Under the pieces are notes generated by a model, which saw nothing but the letters and a program-made list of their open reading frames with translations, did not search any database and had not been told where the DNA came from. From Zygnema cylindricum (lineage: Eukaryota > Streptophyta > Zygnematophyceae > Zygnematales > Zygnemataceae), in contig JBBHKE010000827.1 of NCBI GenBank assembly GCA_037447655.1, positions 62,001 through 126,000 on the forward strand: DNA of 64,000 nt, read 5' to 3'. A program made the position numbers and the translations under genes. How positions within the stretch are numbered: the first letter of the stretch is position 1; each line of letters begins with the position of its first letter. Below, one piece after another: positions 45,378-55,488 of this stretch.

Positions 45378-46778
45378 ATGGAGGTCTCAGAGTTGCAGGT
45401 TATAGGCCCACCCTCTAGGGTGCCCATATTCAATGGGACTGGGTTCATCTACCGGGAAAGTATGATGATAGGAGCCCTATGTGAGAAAAGATTTTGGGGA
45501 ATAGTGAGTGGGCGAGTGAAGCGCCCATCCGGTCCTACTATTCCTCCAGGGTTTGCAAGAAGCAGATTTGGTAGGAAACCAGATCCACTGCCATTAGATG
45601 ACTCAGAGGATGGAGAAAGCATCGTGATGGAAAAAGGGAAAGAAAAAGAGAAAACCACACCTATAGCAAGCGGATCTGCTTTCATGTCTCCAATTTCGAG
45701 GAATGAGGAAAATGACATCGATACCTGGGACTACAACAACATGGTGGCCAAGCATTTTATCCTCCGTCATCTCACACAAGGACTCACAGGTCCTCATTTG
45801 CAGGTGGAAAGGGCATCTGATCTGTGGGATGCGCTTATAGAGATGTATTGTAGCGGTACTATTCAAGAACAGAAGCTAGCAGATCAAAGGATCAAAGGAT
45901 ACTTTCACAAAGGAGAGAAGATGCTCGATTTCTGCAATGAGTTGGCTATACTCTTCATGAAGTTAGAGTGTGCTGGAAAAGTGGAAACCGAGAAGGCAAA
46001 GGTTCACTACTTACTCATGAAACTACCCGATGAGTATGAGAACATTGTGAACCGCGTAAAGGATCTGCCGGACTCCAGGTGGATATGGAATTCGGTAGTT
46101 GGTATGATCCTCGTCTGAGTGAACACAATCGAAATCCGGATGGGAGTAAAGTGTGGACAAGCCTTGGCGGCCGGAGAAAGTTGGAGAAACAAAGATTCAC
46201 GGAAACCCCTTGGAAGTTATGGAGGAGAAGATGAGAAAAATCACTCCGATGAGTCCGGAACAAGGGGACCAAAGAGGGTTTGTCATTTCTGCAAGAAACT
46301 CGTGCATTACATGGCAGAATGTACCAAACTGACCGAACTTCGGATAAAGGAGGGGCATACCGGGGGTCAACCACGAGGGAAGAAAAAGGCACTTATCACG
46401 CAGGTACTCGAGGAGGAATCCGATGAGGAGGACGACGAACTTCTTTTGGATGAGGAGTTGGAGGCAAAGACAGAAGTCGAAATTCGAGGAAAGCAAAAAT
46501 GTGCTTTCGGTGGACTGAAAGGTGAAGGAGGCTGGATTGTGGATTCAGGTGCAACCATGCACATGTGCAAGGATAAGCATATGTTTACTAAGCTGAGAAA
46601 GATCCCTACAGTAGAGATTGAATATGGGGATGGGAGAGTAGTGACCACCACTTATGTAGGATTGATAGATCTGAAAGTCATAGTGGAGGGAAAAACCTCA
46701 ATAGTTACGTTCTCCGATGTATTGTTTATTCCGGAGTTAAACAAAAACCTTATCTCTACATCTGTATTAGATGATTAA
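45378..46778 (+). pseudogene. gag-pol: Copia gag and protease, element F (two stops)
   Basis: Starts MEVSELQVIGPPSRVPIF in the LTR end. Gag runs 246 codons (NNMVAKHFILRHLTQGL, LQVERASDLW, EKMLDFCNELAILF) to a TGA at 46116-46118, the same codon as the TGA in B. It continues with the zinc knuckle CHFCKKLVHYMAEC, an acidic linker (EEESDEEDDELLLDEE) and protease WIVDSGATMHMCKDK, then FSDVLFIPELNKNLI, to a TAA at 46778. Confidence 0.88.
45398..45412 (+). other. half-tRNA primer-binding site of element F (ATG lost)
   Basis: GGTTATAGGCCCACC, one mismatch to the initiator tRNA-Met anticodon arm. The in-frame ATG is ATA here, so Gag can only start at the upstream LTR ATG. Confidence 0.7.
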
Positions 46779-47121
46779 AGATTTGAAACTAGCACCAGAA
46801 AAGGAGTCTTTACAGCTAGCTTCAAGGAAGATGTGTATTTCACTGCTGAGAAAGGTAACAAAGGAATGTTCAGGCTTGCTTTAAGTAATGAAAAAACTCA
46901 AACTTTACTATGCTGGTGTCAATGATATTATGTTGTGGCATAAGAGACTTGGGCATGTGAATCTAGAAAAGTTAAAAGAAATGAAAAAGTAGGGAGTAGT
47001 TGAAGGGATACGCTTTGGGGAAAATGATAATGTAAGTGATTGCAGTGGGTGTGCCCAAGGTAAAGCACACAGATTACCATTCCCAAAGGAAGCAACTTAT
47101 AAAGGAGAAAAGGTTCTTGAT
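46779..47121 (+). pseudogene. pol: Copia GAG-pre-integrase linker, element F (broken)
   Basis: FETSTRKGVFTASFKEDVYF, then a frameshift near 46890, then LWHKRLGHVNLEKLKEM with a TAG near 46989, and CSGCAQGKAHRLPFPKE (zinc-binding Cys pair). Links protease to integrase. Confidence 0.8.
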
Positions 47122-48963
47122 TTGGTACACACGGACTTTTGGGGACCGGCGAGAGTGCCATCACCCGGAGGCAAAAGATTTATGCTAACCATTACTGATG
47201 ATTGGTCCCGGTACTCCCGGGTATACTTTCTGAAAAACAAATCAGAAACTCCGAGGTATTTCAAACATTATAAGGCATGGGCCGAGAAACTTCACGAGAC
47301 CCCAATAAAGAGAGTAAGAAGTGACAATGGAGGGGAATATACCTCCAATCAGTTTGAGGAGTTCTTAAGGGAGGATGGCGTTCAACATCAAAAGACAGTT
47401 CCAAAAAACCCAGAACAAAATGGTGTTGCCGAGAGATTGAATATGACACTAAATGATAGTGCCTGGAGTATGTTGTCAGATAAAAAGATAGGAAAAAGAT
47501 TTTGGGCCGAAGCTATGAACTGTGCTAATTATTTGAGAAACAGAGTACTAACTTCGGCGGTGAAAGGCCAAACTCCATATGAGAAATGGAACGGCCGAAA
47601 ACAAGATCTATCTCACTTAAAGGTTTTCGGTAGTAAAGTCTTCAGTTTAGATACAGATAAATCAAACTGGAAACTAGATCCTAAAGGGAAACTCGGATAC
47701 TTGCTAGTATATGATGGGGATGTAAAAGGGTATAGAGTGTATGATCTAAAGAGAAAAGATATAATTTTAGTAAAGCATCTGGTAGCTATGGATGAAAGGA
47801 AGTCGGTAGATCTCTTTAAATCCTCAAAGTCAGTCAGAATCAGATTTGAGACAGACAATTCTGATGACTTTCATCTTCCTAACTATCCAGGTCTTCAAGA
47901 AGATGATACTCTTGCAGATTCATATGATATCCTGGCAGATTCAAAACATACAGAGAAAGACTTGAACCTTGAAATACTAATGACACAAGCGGAAGACGTG
48001 GTGGAAACGGATATGGATCTGAGGGACAGGGGAGAAGCCGTGGTAATTCGAAAGAATCCACGAGAACCATCTATTCCGGCCGCAGATTTTGAGGGAGGGA
48101 GAAGAAGCAGCAAAAGGCTTCAAGAGAAACAAGTTAACAACAAGGTAACTAAACTGTCTCACCCGGACGAACCTCAAACATATGAAGAAGCAATGAACTG
48201 TCCGGAAAGAAACCGTTGGAAGACGGCCATCAAGGAAGAGATGGCTTCAATCATGGCGGCTGACACATGGGAGTTGGTGGACTGTCCACCCGATAGAAAA
48301 CCAATTGGATGTAAGTGGGTTTTCAAACTAAAACTGAATCCTGACAATACTATTGAGCGGTATAAGGCTCGGTTAGTGGCGAAAGGTTTTACTCAGAAAC
48401 AGGGAATAGACTATGAAAAAACCTTCGCTCCGGTCGTCAGATTTCCCTTGGTCTGGATACTTCTCAGCCTGGCAGCTGTAGAAGACATGGAAATACACCA
48501 GATGGACATAAAGACAGCCTTTCTACATGGAGAACTAGAGGAGGAGATCTTCATGCAACAGCCGGAAGGATTCGTGGAACAAGGAGAGGAAAGTAAGGTA
48601 TGCCGGCTAATCAAATCTCTCTATGGTTTGAAACAGGCGCCCAGACAATGGAACAAGAAACTTGATGAGTTCCTTAGCGGTCTGGGATACATCCGCATTA
48701 GTTCAGACCATTCAATTTATGTTTTTGAAGAAGAGGAAGGTGTAATCCTTATAGCAATTTACGTTGATGACCTTTTTGTTCTAAATAAGTCATTAAAGAA
48801 AATTAACAAACTAAAAACAGATCTAAAGGGAAGATTCGAAATGAAGGATATGGGGGAGGCTAGATATATTCTGGGAATACAAGTAGAGAGAGATAGGAAA
48901 AAGAGGATAATTAGACTAACTAAAAAGAGGCGATTGGAAACATGCTGGAAAAATTTCAGATGA
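47122..48963 (+). CDS. pol: Copia integrase and reverse transcriptase, element F
   Basis: 613 codons open. The integrase core has the catalytic residues in VHTDFWGPARV, RSDNGGEYTSNQF and KNPEQNGVAERLN. A linker follows with KVFGSKVFSLDTDKSN and a long acidic stretch. RT includes KWVFKLKLNPDNTIERYKAR, LVAKGFTQKQGIDYEKTF, MDIKTAFLHGELEEEIF, LIKSLYGLKQAPRQWNKKL and the catalytic IYVDDLFVLNKS, then EMKDMGEARYILGIQVERD. The frame is lost just before RNase H (TCWKNFR). The active sites look intact, so this is the best preserved Copia pol segment of the window. Confidence 0.92.
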   Translation: MVHTDFWGPARVPSPGGKRFMLTITDDWSRYSRVYFLKNKSETPRYFKHYKAWAEKLHETPIKRVRSDNGGEYTSNQFEEFLREDGVQHQKTVPKNPEQNGVAERLNMTLNDSAWSMLSDKKIGKRFWAEAMNCANYLRNRVLTSAVKGQTPYEKWNGRKQDLSHLKVFGSKVFSLDTDKSNWKLDPKGKLGYLLVYDGDVKGYRVYDLKRKDIILVKHLVAMDERKSVDLFKSSKSVRIRFETDNSDDFHLPNYPGLQEDDTLADSYDILADSKHTEKDLNLEILMTQAEDVVETDMDLRDRGEAVVIRKNPREPSIPAADFEGGRRSSKRLQEKQVNNKVTKLSHPDEPQTYEEAMNCPERNRWKTAIKEEMASIMAADTWELVDCPPDRKPIGCKWVFKLKLNPDNTIERYKARLVAKGFTQKQGIDYEKTFAPVVRFPLVWILLSLAAVEDMEIHQMDIKTAFLHGELEEEIFMQQPEGFVEQGEESKVCRLIKSLYGLKQAPRQWNKKLDEFLSGLGYIRISSDHSIYVFEEEEGVILIAIYVDDLFVLNKSLKKINKLKTDLKGRFEMKDMGEARYILGIQVERDRKKRIIRLTKKRRLETCWKNFR

Positions 48964-49755
48964 ACAAAGCGAACAGTTGCACGACTCCCATGGACCTAAA
49001 GAAGGGAAGTGAGGGGAGTGAGGAAGGAGACATCCTAATTCTAGATGATGAACTGGGTCCAGAAGAAAAGAAGTTTATGTAGACTATTCCATACAGACAA
49101 GTAGTGGGCACTCTGATTTATTTTATGAATTGTACCAGACCGGATTTGGCAGCAGCTATAGGAGTACTAAGTAGGAGTCTGAATGCTCCTACCAAAAGGG
49201 ATTGGGAAGCAGCTAAAAGGGTCCTCAGATATCTCATAGGAACTAGAGATCTATGGCTGCATCTGGGTGGAGAAAACAATGACATCACCACTTAGAGTGA
49301 TGCTAGCTATGGGGATGCTCCGATGAGAAGATGTACATCTGGATATGTATTGTATGTGGGGAATGGTGCTTGTTGCTGGAGCAGTAAGCAGCAAAAGGTC
49401 ATTGCTCAGTCTACCATGGAGGCAGAGTATATGGCATCTTGCTATGCTGTGAAGGAATTGATGTGGTTCAAATCCTTGCTTGGTGAATTGGGCATCTTAA
49501 GATTGGAATTCATAAAACATTTTGTGATAATGAAGCAGCAATTGCAATTGCTGCTAATCCGAAACATCATTTTAAAGCAAAACACATGGACATCAAACTT
49601 AGCTTTGTTACGGAAAAGGTGGAGAACAAAATAATAAGCCTAGAATACAGACCAGACACTTAGATGGTGGCAGACATGATGACTAAGCCTGTACCTTCTC
49701 CTAAATTATTTTTTTGCTGAGAGAGATGTGGACTTAAAATTAAAAGTGACTAGAA
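48940..49755 (+). pseudogene. pol: Copia RNase H, element F (stops)
   Basis: LEKFQMNKANSCTTPMDLKK, then FM-TAG-TIPYRQVVG (CAG in A and B), NCTRPDLAAAIGVLSRSLN, then a TAG at 49293-49295 in place of the TGG of TTWSDASYGD, and MRRCTSGYVLYVG, QSTMEAEYMAS. A frameshift near 49500 ends it before the conserved C-terminus. Confidence 0.85.
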
Positions 49756-49962
49756 AATAAGGGGAGTGTTGAAATAAAATGTATTTTCTAGATTATTTAA
49801 TTGATTTAATTAGAAGCAAGAAAAAGCAGAGGCAACCTGCTTCTAGCTTCTCTGTCTAAGCCTCCATACTTGTCGTAGTCACTAAAGGCTGGAGAGGAAG
49901 CTAGAGCCATGGCTGCCCATGCTCCTTATAGAGTCAGAAGGAAGATCCTTTGTAATCTCACC

Positions 49963-50041
49963 AAAAGGATTGACGGACCCAGTATTTGATCCTGGTACCA
50001 ACCGTCCGTCAAAGTAGCCGTTAGTCTTACCTTGTAGTCTA
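49963..50041 (-). ncRNA. tRNA-like module in the 3' LTR of F
   Basis: Minus strand TAGACTACAAGGTAAGAC (50041-50024), GGATCAAATAC, perfect 8 bp closing stem TGACGGAC/GTCCGTCA (50011-50004 with 49978-49971), TTTT at 49966-49963. Confidence 0.5.
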
Positions 50042-50527
50042 AGACCAGTGCTAAAGTATATAGGGTACGATAACTACTTAAACATGACAAAATAGAGAAG
50101 TTCGGTTTACTGACAAACGGACCACAATCACACACACACAGTTAAATAGAGTTACATCGAAAAGTACTAATTATATATTAAATGGCTATAAATTAAGGTC
50201 GACATCAATATAACAGCGAAAAAAAAAGCCGGCATCGCAGAATGGCCGATTTGGCAGTTTGCGGTCATAGCCACAACGGGTGACACGTGGCAGCATGACA
50301 TTGGATGACGACATTTCCGGGACATACTATGGCAAATCCAGATATGGCAAGCGTCGTCTTTCTGGCCATGTCGTACAATGGCTGTATAGAAAGTACTCCG
50401 GACCAAGTACCTTTCTGTATTGTACACTCAATTAATTGGCTCCGTACATTAGTAGAAGAGAGTTTAGAGAGGGGTTTAGGACTTAGAAAATTAGAGGTAG
50501 CTGCCTCTCTCTCTCAGAGAGCTCCTG

Positions 50528-50535
50528 TATAAAAG
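50528..50535 (+). promoter_or_regulatory. TATA box of the 3' LTR of F
   Basis: TATAAAAG, followed by AGGTCATCTTTGACC, a short inverted motif kept in most LTRs of the family just downstream of the TATA position. Confidence 0.6.
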
Positions 50536-50762
50536 GTCATCTTTGACCATTGGTAATTTACTGCTCAGGGGAGCAAATTCAAGGATTTTTTTTGTGCAGA
50601 CCTAGGGGAGTCAGCTCTTCTAAGGGGTGCAATTTGGTCAGTCTATATATTGTCTAAGTGTCAGCTATACTAGTGCAAAGACCAAGGTGTTGAGGTCATC
50701 CTAGAGGCTTCTGGCAAGCTGCGTGCTCTGAGTACCAATGGAGGTCTCAGAGTTGCAATCTT

Positions 50763-52430
50763 ACATCCATGTGCTTACTCTTGAAGTGGTGACTTGGGTT
50801 AGAGGCAATGGCAATGGAAGCCTGGTTATCACACCAGATCACCTGTGGCCCAACCTGCATGTATCATAGTTCTTGCAACAAGGATTTTACCCATAAGAGT
50901 TCTTTGAGGGCCGAGCTTGCTGCCATATATTCTGACTCCATCAGCGATTCTGCTATACCTTTTGAAGTTTGCTGCTCCAGCAGTAAGTTCCGTTCCCAAT
51001 TTGCAGAATGAATCCCGTGGTGGATTTCTGGCTTGGCATGTCGCCATAGCTTGCATCACTCTACGTTTCCAACTTCACTTCTCCTCCGCCTAGTGTGAGT
51101 TTGAGGTCTTTAGTTCCTGCCAAATATCTTAAGACTCTCCTTGCTGCATCAATATCAGATTTTGTTGGATTCTCTAGACTCCTGCTTAGTACCTCGACTG
51201 TTGCAGCAATGTCAGGACGGGTACAGTTCATGAAATATATTAAGCTTCCCACTATCTGTGTGTAAGGTATTTGTGTCATAGAATCATTCTCCCTTGACTC
51301 TAAATACCGATAATAATGACACCTGGTTCTGTCTCTTCTCGCTCCAACTTTCGCCGAAACTCCATTGGAGTTAGACATCCTTTTGCCCCACGCATTCCAT
51401 ACTCATCTAACATGTTTCCAATAGCCTCTTTTTGAGTCAACTTTATTACTTTATCATTTATGTCCCTCTCTACCTAGATACCCAAAATATATTTTGCCTC
51501 ACCGAGGTCTTTCATCTCGAATCGTGAGTTTACAACAGTTTTGATTTTGTTAATTTTAGCCATTGATTTGCTAATTAATAGTAAATCATCTACATACACC
51601 GCTATATACACTATCCCATTTTCACCCTTTAGGACGTAGACAGAGTGATCAAAACTTATCCTTTGAAATCCTAGGCTGGTCAAGAATTCATCAAGCTTCA
51701 GATTCCATTGCCTAGGGGCCTGTTTTAGGCCGTACAGAGATTTTAGCAACTTGCATACTAAGTGCTATTTTCATGGTTTTGCATACTTTTCAGGTTGTTG
51801 CATGTAAATGGTCTTCTCTACTTCTCCATGCAAAAATGTTGTCTTTACATCCAATCTGATGTATTTCCATATCTTATTTAGCAGCTAGGGACAACAAAAT
51901 CCTAACTATCAGAAATCTTACAACCGGAGATAAAGATTTTTGAAAATCAATTCTTTCCTTTTGATTATACCCTTTTGCCACAAGTCTGGCCTTATATCGT
52001 TTAATGGTGTTATCGGGATTTAACTTCACCTTGAATACCCATTTGCTACCGATTGCTTTTCGATCCGGAGGAAGGTCCACAAGCTCCCATGTTTGAGCCT
52101 CCATGATGGACTTCATTTCGTCGTTTGCTGCCTCCATCTAGTGTTTCCGCTCCAGTGATGCAAAGGCATCTTGGATGGTCAAAGGCTCCCCTGAGGCTGC
52201 CGAGTAGACGAAGTGAGAGCTTGCTTGCAGGCGGCTGCTAGATCTTCTTCCCCCCGGAAATTATGAGGCTGAGATCGTTGGATGCCGCGCATTGCGCTGG
52301 TTGCGATCTGTGTGTATTGACCGCTGTAGGGCCGGTTGGAACTGGACTTGTTGAGGAACTTGGAGAGAGACGGACTTCGGAGTCACCACCGAAAATTTTT
52401 GCATCCGCGGGACAATTTCTTGCATGCAAT
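50763..52430 (-). pseudogene. pol: Copia RT and RNase H, element D (broken)
   Basis: Family 2. RT: KWVFKVKLNPDNTIKRYKAR, LVAKGYNQKERIDFQKSL, then LKSLYGLKQAPRQWNLKL, SFDHSVYVLKGENG, IAVYVDDLLLISKS (YVDD intact) and DLGEAKYILGI. Then IPYTQIVGSLIYFMNCTRPD and RNase H fragments up to KHMDVR at 50763, where F enters. Separate frames and stops (51470, 51750, 51850 and others) mean no complete product. Confidence 0.85.
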
Positions 52431-52559
52431 CTAAAATGACATACTCATGTACTTTTTGCTGCTTTTGCTGCTCTGTCATTTGAAATAAATCTTTCAAGTC
52501 AAGCTCATCCTTTACAATAATATTCCTTGTTACAATTATTTTTGTCTTTCAAACAGAAA

Positions 52560-53850
52560 GACTCTATAACCTTTTGAGTGATTATCATATCCTAACAGAA
52601 TACCCGGTAATTCCTTTGGTTTTATTTTCCATCTATCTGTAGACGTATCCAAGATAAAGCATTGACTACCAAAGACCTTGAAATGACTAACATCTGGTGT
52701 GCTACCAGTCCAGATCTCGTAAGGAGTAGTTTCTACCGATTTTGATCATATTGTATTCTTAATGTAAACTGCATAATTTAGAGCCTCAGCCCAGAATTTC
52801 GGATCCACATTTTTATCTGCGAGCATCGACCTAGAGCTCTTTGTGAGAGTTCTATTTAATCTCTCCGACACCCCATTTTGTTCTGGTGAATATGGAACAC
52901 TCAACAAATGACCTATACCCTTTTCGAGTAAAAAGTTTTCAAATTCCTTCGAAGTATATTCACCACCATTGTCTGATCTTAGCTGCAAAATAGGTAAATT
53001 ATGAAGTTTTTCAAGCCATGCTTTATAGTGTTTGAAGTGACCAAACACTTCACACTTTTCTTTCATGAAGTAAACTTTTGTTAACCTAGAGAAATCATCT
53101 GTGAAGGTGACCATATATTTCATCCCCCCGGCAGATAGAACCTTCGCAGGGCCAAAAACATCCGAATGAATTTGTTGTAAAAGTTTTGTTGACCGATGCT
53201 CAGACTCTTTAGGAAATGGCAGTCTGTGGATTTTGCCCAAAGCGCAGCCATTACACGTTTTGACCGGCTGATCATTGATTGATACACCGTCTATTTTTCC
53301 AACAAGTACCATTTTTCTCAAACTATCATAGTTTACATGTCCTAATCTCTTATGCCACAACTTATCTGAATGCAAAACACCGAAGTACAGAACATCATTC
53401 TCCTTGGTATTAGCCATATCCATGCGGTACATCTTGCTATCATCTCTAGTACTTGTAACCGCAACTTTCCTATTTTTGCTAACAACCTGCCGACCATTTT
53501 TCAGATTAACCTCAAAGCCTTTACTCTCTACCAAAGATGTAGAAAACATTGTTTTTTTTTAAGTCGGGCACAAATAAGACATTATGAAGAGTCCTTTTAA
53601 TTGCTTTTTCGTCTACATAAACTACCAAGGACACATCACCCACAACACGAGTCTGAACACTCATTCCACAAGCATAATAAATAATTTTCTTTGGCGTTGT
53701 TTTCATATTTTTGAAGATGGCCTTGTTCCAGCACATGTGGGCTGACGCTCCCGTATCCATTATCCATCTAGGGTCCTTCCCGCCCTCCATTGCTGCCGCC
53801 ATAGCGAATAGATCCGTTTTGTCCTCCTCAGAAAACGTCAAAGTTTCGTC
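52560..53850 (-). pseudogene. pol: Copia protease and integrase, element D
   Basis: Protease RWIMDTGASAHMC (53760 region) and VLFVPDLKKN, a frameshift at a T-run near 53560, then an open stretch 53549-52746 with LWHKRLGHVNYDSLRKM, CNGCALGKIHRLPFPKE, the integrase core (IHSDVFGPAKV, RSDNGGEYTSKEFENF, YSPEQNGVSERLNRT) and KFWAEALNYAVYIKN. The following linker (52730-52560) has stops. Confidence 0.87.
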
Positions 53851-54758
53851 TATGAGAGACGAAGAAGCCGAAAATAATGCATTTCCACGAGGTGTAGGCC
53901 CCGTGAAGCTTTTGTAAATCTGACTTTGTTGCCATCTCGGCCTGTATAAACCTGTATCGTTAGCTTTTTTAAATTTAGGACAGAATTTGTATTTATGACC
54001 TCTCTCACTAGAATAGAAACATGCATTGTTGGATTGTCTATTTCCACCTTGATTAAACTGTCTAAACTGATTAAATTGATTTCTTTGCTGATTAAACAGC
54101 CCTTTCCTCTCAAAGTTTGAATTAAAAGCCTCTACTTGCTCAACATTGAAAATATTAGATGTAGCTTCCTCCTCTAGTAAAATATTGATAGCTAACTGTA
54201 AAGTCTAGCTAGCTTTATCTTTTTGTTTTAGCATATCAGATGCACCTTTCATACTACGAGGGAGACCCCTCATGGGCAATGGTGCCTGTTGAAAGCGAGG
54301 AAACACCGCACCTACACAAGCATGTGCATCTATAAGGATGCAAAATTTGTTAGAATATTCAGCCATTGTACGGCTAGTGTACTTATAGTCCCAAATTTTT
54401 CAAGCCAATTGAAGTTCTTCTTGGACATTAGTTTTTTCATAATCATTTTTAAGAGATTTCTAGATATCAATTGTTTTTTTCATTTTTATCCGAGACATAG
54501 CTAAGTCCTCAGATATACATAATTTTAGGATTGAACAAGCCTGCGTATTTTTCTTAGACCATGGCGGATCAGATTCATCCAGCGAATTATCTAATATATC
54601 CAAAAGATTAACATTCTCAAAATGTGTCTCCACCATATCCGTCTAGTAAACATAATTTTCCCCGAAAAAGATAGGAATTCTTGATGAAAAGCCCATAACC
54701 TGTTGTTGTATAACCACCGGTGCAGGTGGAGGAGCAGCAATAGTAGTAGAAGTAGACA
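53851..54758 (-). pseudogene. gag: Copia gag, element D (stops)
   Basis: Met at 54758 lies in the LTR end (MSTSTTTIAAPPPAPVV, a Ser/Thr then Pro-rich start) and the frame crosses the primer site as QQQVMGFSSRIPIFFGENYVY. The body continues with stops (a TAG near 54644 and others): ESDPPWSKKNTQACSIL, YSNKFCILIDAHA, FNQQRNQFNQFRQFNQGGN. A CCHC-like region reads CFYSSERGHKYKFC, with Ser in place of the second Cys. Confidence 0.8.
54691..54700 (-). other. half-tRNA primer-binding site of element D
   Basis: GGTTATGGGC directly after the LTR end, matching 10 bases of the initiator tRNA-Met anticodon arm and then diverging (TTTTC). The same ATG is in frame with gag. Confidence 0.7.
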
Positions 54759-55483
54759 TGATACACTCTTAGAAGCTATCAAGAATCATACGATACAGCT
54801 GTTTACAATTGCTCACCAAATGTTATACAAGCATCCAAACTTCACAAAGCTCCATCAAAATATAGAGTAGCATAAACACTGACAATTCCCAAAGTTTCAG
54901 TACAAGTGACCAGACAACACTCAAGATATAATACTCAGAAGTTTCCCAAAAACTGTTTGTAGTTTTACTACTTGGAAGTCTGGATACATAATGTGTTGTG
55001 AGTCCTAAGTCTTATACTTGTGTTATACTGGCAATACAGTGTACTTGAGAGGTTCGTCAAACCACCAAGCCAACGCTAATCTGTCAAGCTACCATTGAGC
55101 TACCACTAAACTACCACTGAGCTACCCACTAAGATGACTAGAATCGTATCTATTGCAGTTGTTTTATACTGTACATAATCACATTAAAATATCAAACGCT
55201 ACGTTGTTTGTACGGACCATATCAAACGTGATCGCAGTTGCGTTGCCTTAACTTTGTCGCTGCCGCTTTGTTCTGTTTGTTCGCAGCTGCGTTGCTGCAT
55301 CGTAGTTGCGTTGCTGCATCGCTCCTGCGTTGTCTCCCCTCAATGTGTGACATGTATATGTGGATATAAGAGCCAATCCAAGATACCTGTAATGTGCTTT
55401 AAGTGACGACGCGTGTCCTTGTAGATTTGTCTTATTGTTCGTCATACTAATTTACAAAGACTTAAAGCTTTCCAAAATCAACA
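54701..55483 (-). repeat. 5' LTR of element D
   Basis: 783 bp partner of 42295-43047. It has four 11 bp units at 55087-55127 against three in the other LTR. On the minus strand these read TAGCTCAGTGGTAG repeatedly, followed about 35 bases later by GGTTTGACGAACC, resembling A and B boxes. The two LTRs differ by many substitutions, so D is older than A. Confidence 0.87.
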
Positions 55484-55488
55484 GGATT

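Larger units (their letters stand above)
43381..50757 (+). mobile_element. Copia element F, family 1, carrying solo LTR G
   Basis: 5' LTR 43381-43881 plus 44925-45397 (split by G), internal 45398-49766, 3' LTR 49767-50757 (991 bp). Target duplication ATCTT (43376-43380, 50758-50762). LTRs begin TGTTGAAATAAAATG and end GTCTCAGAGTTGCA. The longest Copia reading frame of the window (613 codons) is here, but gag and RNase H carry stops. Confidence 0.93.
49767..50757 (+). repeat. 3' LTR of element F
   Basis: 991 bp after polypurine AAGGGGAG. Uninterrupted partner of the 5' LTR. TATA box TATAAAAG at 50528-50535. The tRNA-like module is at 49963-50041. Confidence 0.92.
42295..55483 (-). mobile_element. 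Copia element D, family 2, carrying F
   Basis: LTRs 42295-43047 (753 bp) and 54701-55483 (783 bp), TGTTGATTTTGG to ACAACA on the minus strand. Target duplication GGATT (42290-42294, 55484-55488). Primer site 54691-54700. The internal region is split by F at ATCTT inside RNase H. Its protein sequence is clearly diverged from A, B, C and F. Its own length without F is about 5.8 kb. Confidence 0.92.
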
